A stretch of DNA of 64,000 nucleotides from Fragum whitleyi (lineage: Eukaryota; Mollusca; Bivalvia; Cardiida; Cardiidae). The notes under the pieces are model-generated. The model saw only the letters and a program-made list of their open reading frames with translations, made no database searches and had not been told where the DNA came from. The stretch is from contig OX411556.1 of NCBI GenBank assembly GCA_948146395.1, positions 2,975,001 through 3,039,000 on the forward strand, read 5' to 3'. Of the stretch, positions 23,028-58,564 are shown piece by piece. Position 1 is the stretch's first letter; each line of letters opens with the position of its first letter. Position numbers and translations under genes: made by a program.

Positions 23028-23354
23028 TTACTTATTGTAGATTCGCATGTAGTTGTTGATGTAGTCCGAAATTCTTCGGCTTGAATATCGTATTATATCA
23101 GACGGTGTCCCTTGTATTGCTAATTCGGTGGCCCTTCCAACTCTAAAACTATGCGTCCGAAAACGAACCGCAAATTCTAAACCAGCTGCTGATAAACATT
23201 CTTGAAGCGCTACTGAGAACTGTGTCCTCGTTTGTGTTAACCCACTTTGATGTATCGATGGTTCGGTGCAAGACTGTAGTAAGTGTATATACAGTGTATA
23301 TACACTTACTACAGTCTTGCACTGAACCCACGGTATGTAATACGGGCCTGTCAT
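23028..23354 (-). pseudogene. Tyrosine recombinase C-terminal domain, degenerate
   Basis: The last ~60 residues read LQECLSAAGL, then RFRTHSFRVGRATELAIQG, then SDYINNYMRIY. HSFR matches the 'HxxR' catalytic motif and YINNYMR the nucleophile-tyrosine end of tyrosine recombinases as in DIRS- and Crypton-type elements. The residue in the usual 'GRW' position reads SSRR. The N-terminal part is missing, and a 69-bp palindrome interrupts the upstream portion. It is likely a dead mobile-element relic. Confidence 0.7.
23260..23328. repeat. Near-perfect 69-bp palindrome
   Basis: Two 33-bp arms (23260-23292 and 23296-23328) pair with one mismatch around a 3-base AGT centre. Key core: GTGCAAGACTGTAGTAAG and its inverse CTTACTACAGTCTTGCAC. 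It lies inside the recombinase relic. Confidence 0.92.
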
Positions 23355-23751
23355 ATTGATTACATGTTACTTATGAAAAACTTCAGCAAAATCACAATAG
23401 CTAATAATTTTATGAAAATGGATCAAACCCAAACACTTATTGGAAGCGTTCCAGCGTAAATTCCAGATTCGTATAGTTTGGTTAATTTGACCCGAATTTG
23501 ACCTCTGTGGAAAAAATGCTTAAAAAACAATTACCGACATATTTTATCAATTAACAAAATGTATAATACATTCAATATCGTTTGTTATTCATTCCTATGA
23601 AAGCACGTGCAAAGCCGAGAAGGAATTGTCAGATTTTTATTCATCTAAATAGCAGGGGTCAGATTCAAGTCAATAAAACCGCACTATACAAGCATGTAAC
23701 ATTACGCAATGAACCACACTACTTGATTGCATTGTATCTGCCTTGTATTGT

Positions 23752-24042
23752 TTAAACTGTATGATGAGCCGCGGCAATAGCGCAGTTGGAAGCGCGCGCG
23801 GGTTCGACCCCCGGCCGCGGCACTTATCCTTTCCGACATTTGTCTTCCACCAATGGGTAGATAATCGTAAACCTATGTGGAATAGCAACTGGAGGCTAGG
23901 AAAGGGATGTGGTGGTAGTGCTGGTGTGAGAAATACCAGGAATCCATCGTTAGGTGCTCCAGTCGTCGCGATATAACTGAAAGATTTTTGAAAGCGATGT
24001 AAAACCCCAATTCAAATCAAATCAAAATTAAACTGTATGATG
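23752..24042 (+). mobile_element. tRNA-derived SINE with target duplication
   Basis: SINE at 23767-24027 flanked by TTAAACTGTATGATG (23752-23766, 24028-24042). The head CAATAGCGCAGTTGGAAGCG is followed almost at once by GGGTTCGACCCCCGG, so the anticodon-arm region is deleted. The body is typical. Confidence 0.92.
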
Positions 24043-24157
24043 TTTTTAACACATGCTGACCAGACGAAGCATTGCTAGTCATATTATCCGTGTTTACCAC
24101 CGCCAGAAGCATGGACGCTTGCGCTTCTAACCCGCTTAACTTTGGCAACAATGGCCT

Positions 24158-24212
24158 TAGCGAATTGCTATTCACTTCCGGATAGCGAATTGCTATTCAC
24201 TTCCGGATACCC
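24158..24212 (+). repeat. Short direct duplication
   Basis: TAGCGAATTGCTATTCACTT-CCGGA occurs twice in tandem (about 25 bp each). Confidence 0.85.
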
Positions 24213-26106
24213 TTTTGACGTAGCCGAAACGAGAACGACACCTACCCTAGCCGGAGTGACAAATTCGGTTATCGGAACGATGTCGGCTCATTGTTTTCTA
24301 GAACAGGCTGATTATCTACTACTTATTGGGCCTGCTCTTCAATACCAAAATCAATAATATTCGGTTACATACCATTCCCTAAACAGTGTCCTGAACCGGT
24401 TCCGCAGTTGTTCTTTCCTTTATTGTGGTTGTTGCCCCTGCCGACGATACTGATTGATCAACAAGGCCTCGATAGATTCCATCCTAAAGACCGTTTGCAT
24501 TCCGAAGGCACTCACGTGACATTTTCGTTAAAATGTCAAATATCGCTAGTTGTCCGTCGTAAGTCGATTGAAAGTGGAAGCCGCACGAGAGAGACAATTT
24601 ATATAGTCTAACCTGGTGGGATAAATATCGAAGCAATCGAGTGTATAGTCCGTTTGACTTCTATATGGACCGACCTTTTCATCAATTGCATAAAATCGGG
24701 GTTGAAAGAAGAATTTGTATATGGTAAAATCTTAATTTCAGCTTAGTACCATTCCAAAAAATAATTTTTGAAAATAAAATGATTTCAAAATAATGATTTT
24801 GTCTATCTAGTTAATGTTAATTTTTTCGCACTTTCCGCTCTTAAACACGAGGGGTGAAGAAGGCTGTTTAGTAGTTACAAGATATAAACATATCGTGGTT
24901 TTATACTAAACATTTGACAGAAGAAATTCCATTATTCCTTATTTGGACATAATAACTAGCATATCGACGGCCATGTCATCTTAAACCTAAATATCACGGG
25001 ATTTGTACCGTTATTACTCGCCTGCTTATCTAGTTTTTCTCGTGGAATTCGCAACGAATTTGTTAAATAATGTTTTTTGATTGGTCTAAATATATGAAAA
25101 TGGGGTTCGTCTCAGAATAGACAACAACAATTATCATTTATCTGGCCAAACGGTTTTGAAACAAAGAGAGAATACACTCAGATATGATATCCCTAGAAAT
25201 TCAAAATCTTCGATAAAATTAATTTCATAGAAATGCTCGATTTTATACCGAAACGACACACTTAAAATCATAAATCTTTGACTCGGCCCCTATGCAAATC
25301 AGAGCTATTTTTGGTTAGGCAAGTCGCTGTTCCGTTTAATACAGTCACAAGATGGTATGAAAGGCTGAAAGTTAACATGTAGACGGACGGACAAAATCAT
25401 TATTTTACATTCAAAAATTCTGAAAAACAAGATTCGTCATGGTATAAGATGGAAAATATGACATGACAACAAAAAGATACGTTTCATTAATCCAATTCTG
25501 AGATTTTCGGCGAAATGTTGGTCCATATAGAAGTCAATCGGACTATAACATAAAATATTACACTCTAACTTTTGAAGTGGTCGACTAGTTCTTTAAAGAA
25601 ATACAATTATCTTTTTTAGACTAAAATAATTTCACTTATTTATTGGGCATTTGTACCACCCCTTACCTATCCAATTTCAAGTGTTTCAATGGTATAACCT
25701 TGAAAGGCGTCAAGGTCTTTTCTTTACACTTCCTGTGCAGCGTCACAAACACTGTCTTCGGAAATTGTCAAAGGAGTAAGTCCTTGATATATACACGTAG
25801 CATATCCTAAATTTTCTCGTGTCCTCAGAATTGAATTGAGACCCCAAAACTCACATTACAACAAAAAAGAAAATTCCCACACTCAAGAAATTATCCGACG
25901 TAGAATTGCATTACATCAGTTCACCGCATTGAAACTAAATTTAAATCCATCCACTTTCCATCCACTTTTCTTTAATCATCGTCTATATTACAGTAATTAA
26001 ACTGGTTGATGATACAAAGCGAATTCGTATATAAAGCCAGGATCTCTACTTCAGACTGGTTTTCGTATTTCAGTGGTCCCTTTGATTGTTAGGGCGTTAC
26101 ATTTTT
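24213..26106. other. Unassigned sequence
   Basis: No gene, RNA or clear repeat recognised in about 1.9 kb. Confidence 0.45.
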
Positions 26107-26175
26107 GCTCACCTGAGGAAACTCTATGTTAGCGCAATTGTAATCGCTCACCGTCCGTCCATTAACATTTTTATT
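26107..26175 (+). mobile_element. Helentron-like 5' end fragment
   Basis: GCTCACCTGAG followed by TGTAATCGCTCACCGTCCGTCC resembles the 5' region of the 30818-32402 element. No matching 3' end was found. Confidence 0.5.
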
Positions 26176-26856
26176 TGTTCTTCTCTTTTGACTAAAGCCC
26201 TTAAAATTTCTCAGCGTTTAACGAGTTTTAAAATGCATCAGTAAACGTTTGTCATGTCCAGTTAAAATACTAAATGGTATTAAGCACATTTTTTGTTTGA
26301 TTGTCTTACTCACGAAGCATCAAAAGTAAAATTCACTTTAAAAGAAGCACAACGTCGAACGCGTAAGGGAAGTCGAATCAGAAAGTAACGTTTTCAGTTC
26401 CTCTTACAGTACACGAAAACAAACTATTGCTTTCATAGAAGTATTGTGCTTACTAGGAGAGAAGTGCACTGCAAACACATTTGTTCATTTCTTTATCTCT
26501 AGATATTCGAAAATAAAAAAAAGATACTTTCATTTTTTGCTGAGTATAGTTATTGACGTGATAAGTCAATATTTTATGAAGTAGTTAACTATCAAGTTCA
26601 AATTTTCAAAATGATGACAAGATCAAAAACAATCATATATCAAGCTTTATTATTAGTTTCATAAGTCTAGGAGTAAATAATTCAATATTTAAGAAAAAGT
26701 CAAAAATCAAGGTTGGGGTCAAGGGTTCAATATGATGCAGAATCAAAATCAATAATCTTCTTACCTCTATCATTAATTTATTAAGCCATATGCCTAATAA
26801 TTCAATATTTAAGAAAGTAGGTCACGGTTAGAGTTCACCATGGGGCTAGAATAAAT
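26176..26856. other. Unassigned sequence
   Basis: Probably the decayed interior of the preceding element (AATTCAATATTTAAGAAA recurs at 26680 and 26800). No coding potential. Confidence 0.4.
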
Positions 26857-27134
26857 CCGTCATAGCGCTGATGGTAGCGCGTCGGACTGTCAATCTTGAG
26901 GTCCCGGGTTCGATCCCCGACGGCGGCACTCATTATTTCTGACTATTTGTCTCTCACCAATAGGTTGATAAGCGTAGACCTATGTGTGATAGCAGCTGGA
27001 GGCTAGAAAAGGGTGTAATGATATTACTAGTGTGAGACATACAAGGAATCCATTGATAGGTGCTCGAGCCACCATGATTTAACTGAAAAATGGCATTAAA
27101 CCATGGCATTAAACCCCATTCAAACAAACAAAAT
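26857..27134 (+). mobile_element. tRNA-derived SINE
   Basis: Head CCGTCATAGCGCTGATGGTA, B box GGTTCGATCCC, body CTATTTGTCTCTCACC; the 3' part is diverged (ACCATGATTTAACTG). Confidence 0.85.
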
Positions 27135-27239
27135 TAACCTGTATTATTGACCTTATACAGTCCTACAAAAATCATTCATATCTTATGCTTGGATTTAGAC
27201 ATTTAAATTTCCTATTTCTCCCTTTTGTCCTTTTTTTGT

Positions 27240-28402
27240 TGCAGGCGTGAAAACCTTAAGCTCCGAAGTTCACTGCCAAACAATAATTTAACAAAGAGAC
27301 TATCCTGAGAATCATTTCAGTTAAGTTTGGTTGAATTCTGTTAAGAATTTTCAATGAAAAAGATTTTGTAAAGATCCAAAACGTCCAATTTGGTGGCTCG
27401 ACTGCCAATAAAATCGGTGTATGTGGCCCAATCCAAATTATTCAAAGAGATCTGAAATAAAGTTCCCAAAGATCATTTCCCGTGAAGTTTGGCTGAATTC
27501 TGACGGAAAGTTATACAATCTGGTACCATTTTTTGAAGACGTGTTGGCCCGTTGCACCCAATCAGAATTTAACGAAGAAATCTGAAAAAAAAACATTTCC
27601 CAAGATTGATTTCTGTGTAGTAAGGAGGATATCTGACGGTTACTTTCAGAGAACCATTCTTAAATTAAAACTTGATGGGACCTTTTCTTGATGACGTGTC
27701 TGCCCGTTGTACACTGATATCAAGCCAATTGAACGAAGAAATCAGAATCAGAAGACCATCTCCCAAGCATCATTCAGCTAAAGTTGGTTAAATTCTGAAC
27801 AGAAGTTTCAGAGAAGAATTTTATTTAATTTTACCACTCGTGTCCCAATCAGTTATCAACCTGATCAGAATTTAACGAAGAAGTCCGGGAGAGTATGACA
27901 CAAGGATGGAGAAGTTTCGTTGAATTCTGACCAGTAATTTGTGAGGTCTAAGGTTTGTGTTACCATTCCGATCAAAATTTAACGAAGGAATATAAAAGAG
28001 GCATGTCCCGAGGATCATTTCTTTAAGTTGTGTATTCTGACAAGTACAATGTAGTTTCATAAGATAAGATTTTTTAAAAAAAAAATAACTATTGGGGCAC
28101 CTTTATGATGACTCGATAGCCCACTTGACCCGTGATATTAAACGGATCTAAATATCATCGGTGTTCTGCTAAAATCTCGTAACTACAGCTTGATTAAAGC
28201 TGTAGTTACGATGTTTTGGTAGAAAATCGACGATATAACAGGTGAATCTGAGAGTACATGTCCCCAGGTTCTTCCCTATGCACTTTGGTGTAATTCTGCT
28301 CAGTAATTTAAGAGAAGGTGATTAAATGAAAAAAAATACGCATGGACTTACGACGGTCGACCCACCACGTCATAAGCCCCGCTAGACGAAGTCAAGTGGA
28401 GC
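27240..28402 (-). mobile_element. Tandem-repeat element, probably Helentron-like
   Basis: About five decayed units of 145-165 bp share GTTGAATTCTG, TTTCAGAGAAGAA-like, CAATCAGAATTTAACGAAG and CCCAAGATCATTTC cores. The right edge (28340-28402) reads, on the minus strand, AGCTCCACTTGACTTCG followed by GACG-rich sequence, resembling the AGCTCACC... 5' end of the 30818 element. The boundaries are inferred. Confidence 0.5.
28178..28210. repeat. Small hairpin motif, copy 2
   Basis: CGTAACTACAGCTT and AAGCTGTAGTTACG form a perfect 14-bp stem around GATTA; weaker pairing continues outward. Confidence 0.85.
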
Positions 28403-28749
28403 TAAAAAAAAGAAACAAAATAATTTAAAAATTTGTATTGATTCGCAAAATATGGAGCAGAAGGCGAATCGAGGTTCACATGTCTAGATGCCACGATGAA
28501 ACGTGTTGCTGCTTCATCGTACAAGCTGTTTTCCTCTTTGCTTCGACTTGAAACATTATTTTTTCATCTTTCATCAAAATAAGGTATGTCTGATTAAGTT
28601 TTATCTTGTGCAGATGTCTAAATACTAAATGCGAGAAAAAGGGATCTACCATTTAAATAATTTCCAGACAAGCTGATCTGTTTCGAGTCTAGAATAGAAA
28701 TGTTATTAGGTGAGCCAAGGCGAGCTTGATAACTTTTCTACTGTAGACG

Positions 28750-28800
28750 GGAAGATTAGCTGTAGTTTCGATGCTATGATCGTTCATCAACGATATTTTT
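28750..28800 (-). repeat. Half copy of the small hairpin repeat
   Basis: AGCTGTAGTTTCGATGCTATGATCGTTCATCAACGATA is the inverse of the 2722-2758 sequence, showing a dispersed repeat. Core: TTCATCAACGATA. It lies about 80 bp upstream of the first GalNAc-T coding exon. Confidence 0.6.
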
Positions 28801-28881
28801 CATCAGAGGATAATTTCTTATACGTAGTTACGTAAGTTGCGTAATGGAAGTTACGCCCTTGCAATGTTTTTATTTCAGAAC

Positions 28882-52654
<23,773 letters not shown>

Positions 52655-52709
52655 TCCTTGGTGTAGAAAAAAGTCCATCTTTATGCATTGAGAGTGGATG
52701 ATAGATCGA

Positions 52710-53135
52710 CAGTTAAGAGAGACGTGAAATTGACTTTCATTCCGACCAAAAACCTTCTAAGTCGCTCACTAAGCGATCTATTTATTAATTCCAAACACTC
52801 ACTCCAACCATTCAAAAACGTTCAAAAATCAATAAAACTGATTGATCAACAACTAAATTGAAAAACAAAATCGCTAGAAGAAAAACGCGATTTCACTGAC
52901 TTTATTGAAGAGTTGAAGCTCATGATAGGTTAAAGAAGGCATAAAACCTATTTATAGGTACTGTATGTATATTTTATTATTAGGAGAAAATAAACATCGC
53001 TAATTTAGTTCATTCCGAACACAATTAGCGATATTAGATTACCTCTATTTAATTTCACTCAAAACTCGCTCCTCACACTAAATAAATTTCATTCCAATAT
53101 CATTCAGCGTATCACTTACACGATTTTCTTAACTG
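52710..53135 (+). mobile_element. 430-bp TA-type MITE just after the GalNAc-T stop
   Basis: CAGTTAAGAGAGACGTGAAA start, central hairpin near 52990-53050, TTCTTAACTG end. It begins 56 bp past the stop and includes AATAAA (52989-52994), so it may supply 3' UTR or polyadenylation sequence. Confidence 0.8.
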
Positions 53136-53394
53136 AAGATCTAATAACGTCACGGAAATGGAGGTCTAATAAAAGAAACATCCTTTGTGCACTCTGATGA
53201 CCATATTTTTGGTCACATGTGATCCAAAGTTGTAGCTATAAGATTGCACGCAGGGTGTTTTTTTTTTTCTTAATTTTTTAACACACTCAATTATTTGTGT
53301 TTGACCAACTGTTAAATTCACAATGTTAAAATACCTCCCTGTCTTACATACATAGATTCAGACAGGTTTGAATATAACTCCTGGTAATTGTGCA

Positions 53395-53520
53395 AGGGAA
53401 GATTAGCTTTTGCTCTGATGTAAGCTCGTTGGTCTTTTAAACAAACAACTTCAATACATTTTCTTGTCCGCTTGGGTTTGACCCCGGTCCGCGACAGAAT
53501 ATTTTCAACTAAAAAGTAGT
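53395..53520 (+). mobile_element. Fragment of the tRNA-like 345-bp repeat
   Basis: GGGAAGATTAGCTTTTGCTC, CTTGTCCGCTTGGGTTTGAC and CAGAATATTTTCAAC match the units at 62161-63070. Confidence 0.65.
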
Positions 53521-53573
53521 TTCAAACTTTCTGTTGGTAAGAACAGAAATAGACATTCGATTATAACAGTTAA

Positions 53574-54007
53574 TACAGTTAATTACACCGTGAAATCGAT
53601 ATTTACCTCAATCTAAACCAGTCTAATTCGCTCACTCAGCGCTCCATACATTCATTCTAGACACTCACTCAAATCATTCAAATAGCTCCAAACTCACTAA
53701 AAGACATAAAACAACAACTTCGTTTAAAATAAAATACAAAAAAGCTGGGATAAATCGGTATTCACCTAATTAATTGGAATCGTAAGCGTCTGATAGGTTT
53801 TTGAAGAAATAGGGAGCTATCTATAGAACTTGTATGTGTAATTTATTAAAGGGAGGTAACCAATATTGCTAATTTTGTTCATCCTGAACACAGTTTGCAT
53901 TACTGGATTACCTCCCGTTAAATTATTCAAACACACATTCATTCAATTTCATCTTAAATCATTCCATAACCATTCACCTTATCAATTTCACGATGTTGTT
54001 AACTGTA
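53574..54007 (+). mobile_element. 430-bp TA-type MITE, reference copy
   Basis: TA (53574-53575), element 53576-54005, TA (54006-54007). Ends are CAGTTAATTACACCGTGAAA and TTTCACGATGTTGTTAACTG, so inverted. The interior has GCTCACTCAGCGCTCCATAC, the TTCATTC-rich block and a central palindrome (53852-53922: GGGAGGTAAC ... GTTACCTCCC-like, with ATTGCTAATTTTGTTCATCC). TA duplication and CAGT ends are typical of Tc1/mariner; it has no ORF. Confidence 0.88.
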
Positions 54008-55284
54008 CCTATTTGACGTTTGCATCGGCGTCGACGTAAGGTTTTGGTTAATGTTTTACGTTTAACTGTGTCAAATCTCTATTTCTACTACAGTTATTGC
54101 TTTGAAACTTTACACATGATTTTGTGACCATAAAATCAGCCTCAAGACAAAGATTCATTTCTCTTATATTGACTTTAGTAGAATTTTTATCGTTTTCAAA
54201 CTTATAAATGTTGGTTAAGCTTTTACTTGCAACTGATTAATATCTGTAATATCTCTATTTCCACTTACGCTATTGCTAGCAAACTTTAGACATTCTCCCT
54301 AGTCTATAATATCGTGCTTTAGACATAGAGACATTTCTCTGACATTGAATTTAATGGATTTTTTAAATGTCTTCATTGGTTTGCTCTTACTACCAAGCAC
54401 GTGGAATAGTCGAACTTCCCTGTCCTTCGACAGCTCTTGTGAAAGTTAATCAATTAATTACAATTGATTTCATGAATAATTTGTTTGCATTTCACATAAG
54501 AAATTGATTAACTACATTTATTGTAAGAAAAATAATTGAATTACATTGTGCACTGGGAAATCTTACTAAAAGCATAAAAGCATAAAAAACATATAACAGT
54601 GATTTATATGTTCAAGAGAAAGGTTCCCTTTTACTCATTTAAGCAAGTTTTGTTCTATAATAGTTCAATATTATTTCTAATTCCAATTATTTTATTTTCT
54701 GATACATGTATTATAGGTTAATAATTGCAATCTAATAAAATGAAGAATTTTGATTGGTTTAAATCGCATCACGTGGGGAAATCCATTGCACTTTATTTCT
54801 GTATAAAATGCAATAGGTCTTTCGGGAAACCCCCGATCTTCGATCTGCATTTCCTGTGTTGTAGGAACTCGAAAACCCCTCGTTTCCCTTCCATATCGTA
54901 ATATTGCTATTTATTATATTAGAAATTAAGATATTTTCGAAAAAAATCATGATTAAAAGTATGCAGCTCAGATTCGAAGTCGATGTTTACAGTAAGTCGA
55001 CGAAGACCACCAAGCAACCCTCTCAGCTTAGTCCGATCACGATAGTTTCGGTTTAAATGTGGAATAACTTGTCAAAATCATAAGTTCCTCTACGAATGTC
55101 AAATTGTCGTTTATTTGTGTACCATTTGATTGACTTTATGCCGTTTAACTTCGATAGCAAGAAAAGAAATACACGATCTAAAAATAGATTGTGTAATACG
55201 CGCAGAAAGTAGACTCGAAACTTTAATGTTTAGCCGAGTATTTTAATAGTTTCTTAGACCAAGGGGATTGCAATTATAAGGGCC
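54008..55284. other. Unassigned sequence
   Basis: No gene or element recognised. Confidence 0.45.
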
Positions 55285-55558
55285 GAGTGTCTTTTTCACA
55301 GCGTTTATTGGGGTATAAAGTGCAATTGCTTTAGCACATGGCTTAAACATAACGCCCTACGGGCGTTATTTGCCATGTGCTAAGGCAATTGCACTTTATA
55401 CCCCAATAAACGCAGTGAAAAAGACACTCATCCCTATATTGAATTTATATGGGAATATATTGTGCCGGACGAGTTCTTTTTGCAGAGTGCCCGAGCTTGC
55501 GAGGGCGACTACGCCAAAAGAACGAGTCCGACACAATATATTCCCATTTAAATTCAAT
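55285..55558. repeat. Double foldback
   Basis: Hairpin 1: 58-nt arms 55285-55342 and 55372-55429 with two mismatches, and an inner 9-bp stem ATAACGCCC / GGGCGTTAT. Hairpin 2 starts 9 nt later: 46-nt arms 55438-55483 and 55513-55558, about 89% complementary. Frames 55370-55733 merely cross them. Confidence 0.93.
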
Positions 55559-57654
55559 AACCTTTTTATTGATTACTTTGATATTATTGGACGATATTCA
55601 CTTCTCATTTATCAATTTTTCCATCACCTTCAAGAACGATTTTTCGTTGAAATATAAACCGCTTTTTTGTAACAGTTACGCCATAGACAATTTCCCGCAA
55701 AATCCTTTCCGTTATTTGTTTACGTTCGGATGAATACATCCGTTGCTATGAAGTGACAGTGTAAACAAAAAGGACGGCGGACATTTCTCGTCGATTCGCA
55801 TTTTCGATTTTTAAATACGCGTTGATTTCGACTTACTTTGAATAAAACTGAAATGAGTATATTCATAAAAAACTTGTTCATTTGTTATTCTTACCAGTTA
55901 CATATCCAAATCGGCGTAATTGATACCGAACCAGACTAGCGAAAGTCACGAAGGACGGGACGGACTGAAAGACGAAATAGAGAAAAGGATAGGGAGGAAG
56001 AGAGATGGATACTAGAAATGTTATAGACACAAAGGGATGGGCATGAATTAGTTTTGAAAGAGTTATAAAATAACATAGATAAATGAGAAACAAAAACAGC
56101 AAGTTTGAAGAAATTTGAAAGGGGGGGGGGGGCATCTGAGTCGAGGGAGAGGGGGAGGGAATGCTGTGGTTGATTTCTTCGGAAATTTTTCAATTATATG
56201 AAAATAACGCTGCTCTTTTGCCCTTTAGGCATTCAAAGAACTTGAAACGTATTTCTTTACTCTGACAAAACAATTTCTCGAATGTTGAACGCAAAAAGAA
56301 AGCGTTGGTAATGTGATTTTATGTTGACTTATGGCGAGGTAGCAACCAGAAAGTAGTCCAGTCCATATGTGCACGTGAAAAAAATCTTAGTGCAATATCA
56401 AAGTATGCAATGTCAAAAAATATTGTACACTTTCCTCCCGTTCAAATACATAGTCACAATATCAAAGTATATAATAAAATCATATTTATCTTTCAAGCTT
56501 TGACCACAAAGTGAATGTAATGATATCGAGATCATTGTTGAAGGTCAAATCTTAGAAAAAACATGTCGATTATCTTATTTACCCCCAAAATTCACCACTA
56601 TTGTCAAAGTTTGTCAAAATGGTAATGTTAAGGTCATAATTGATAACCGAGCACGGTCATTACATGAGAAGATCAATATGATAAATCTCAGAAAATAATA
56701 TTGTTTATGCTTTTCGCCAAAACTATTGCACCAAAATTGTCGATTTCTTTGGAATGTTTTTTTTTTTTTTTTCTCGATGATATCTTGATCACCATTAAAG
56801 TTTAGGCCTTTTTCAAAAAGAGGTCTCTAGGTTTAATTTTAAAACAGAAAATTGTTTATACTCGGGTAGCAAATATTTTTTAATCAATCATTAGAAAAAC
56901 AGGCCAGACTGTCAATCATGATGATGATTTTAGTCAACACTGAAAAGTATTAATGCATGTTGAAAATTGGGTCGTAACGTTAAATGTAACTTTGAATGTT
57001 CATATTTTGCTCGATATGCTAAACTGAAACTAACTTCTATTCGGTAACATCATTTTCCCTTTTTTCAACATATTTACAAGAAGTAATTGATTACTGCTTA
57101 TATATCTCGAGCACTTTACTAGACAATTCATTTTAAAATGATGCATTGTTTGCAAACAAGAAACATAAGAAGGCACCATCCCTCACTCGATTTAGTAACA
57201 TAACTTCTAATTTGAAGGGAAATTTCAAAATTTCAACCGTAAGAAATCGTTTTATATTTTTGAACAAAAACTATTTCGTTGTTTAAATGGTAGCAGACTA
57301 GAAGTAAGCAATGAAGTGATGGTTTGGGCATAACTTAGGTAAATCATGCAAAAAGGCCCATATTTTCTCCGACCACCAATGTTAATATACTACTCAAAGT
57401 TTGCTAAGGACCACTTTTTTGCAGTTGAATATTTTTGTATCACAATTAATTTATTGTTTTTTTATGTTTCTGAGAACTTCTGTGTTTATGGTTTAGAATT
57501 CTTTTAAAAGAAATGATTGTCTGGATGTTGCTCTAATAGAAAGGCTTACCCAAAGAACGTAATGGTCATAAATCAACAATTTCGATGTAATAAAAAAAAA
57601 GAAAAAAAGAGAGAAATTTGGTTTGTCCAAAAATATTAAAAAATCTGTACACTT
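55559..57654. other. Unassigned sequence
   Basis: About 2.1 kb without recognised genes. It includes a G-rich run at 56120-56160 and TTGGTCAAA/CTTAGAAAA-type remnants (56540-56960) resembling decayed tandem-repeat elements. Confidence 0.45.
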
Positions 57655-58564
57655 CAATAGCGCGTGTGTTGTCCCCGGGCTTCGATAACGGCCTGACAAC
57701 GCCTGTTCATACTGCTTAGAAGCCTATGATCTTATATTGTGGAATTTGGTCCCATACTTCAAGAAGAGTCTGCCTGAGCTCCTGTACTGATGCCAGTTGC
57801 ACCATAGGTGATGAAACAGCTGTCTGTAACATATCCCAAGCATGCTCTATAGGGTTTTGATCCGGGGATCTAGCTGGCCATTCAATACGGACAAGTTTGC
57901 CTTACTCGAGATATTAATTGGTAATGTTAGCTTTATGTGCACGCGCATTGCCATCCATTAGATCTTGACGTGGAGATCTGTTTTCCCCTGAGCACTTATT
58001 TCCGCGTAAACCATGACTGAGCTCCCACCAAACTGATCATGCTACATACACTCTGGAGTGAAACGCTAATTTGACATCCTACACACCCTCTGACGTCTTT
58101 TGGTAAAGACCATACAAAACCCGTATTCGACTGTGAAAAGGACGTGTCCAGTTCACATGACCCCGTGCCCACGATAAACGCATTTGCTAGTGAAATCGGG
58201 TTAATGGAATACGGACTGCAGGCCGCAGGCCAGCATCATGCAACCTTTTTCTGATGGTTTTGGTACTTACTTGCACACCATTAGCGGACTCGAAGTCATT
58301 ACGTAACGTTGTTGCATTGTCAAATTGATGACGCCGTGCCTGAACCACCAATAATCGTTGTTGAACCTCATTGCTTGAGCGTTCTCGACCACCAACATGC
58401 AAATGCCTAACTTTACTAGTCGTTATAAACCGATTCCACATTCGGGAAACAACCCTCTGGGACACACCAAGGGCAATAACAACGTGCCTTTGGTAAAATC
58501 CAGAAATAAGCATGCCAATGCCCCTATTCATCTCAATCGGACTGAGATGTCGCCTTAAAAGCAT
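57655..58564 (-). pseudogene. Tc1/mariner transposase, degenerate
   Basis: The minus-strand frame 58564-58187 gives the N-terminal helix-turn-helix region: LSPIEMNRGIGML, ALGVSQRVVSRMWNRF, ATTLRNDFESANGVQVSTKT and IRKRLHDAGLRPAVR. Downstream, in broken frames, are RGHVNW, MDGNARAHKA (second catalytic block; Asp next to Asn is Gly), SPDQNPIEHAWD (third catalytic Glu) and GDNTRAIE near the end. Stops lie between the blocks. The full Tc1 length (~300 codons) is represented. Confidence 0.88.

Noticed and set aside
55370..55733. Two ~95-residue overlapping frames
   Set aside because: They run through the double foldback; the coding appearance comes from inverted-repeat sequence.
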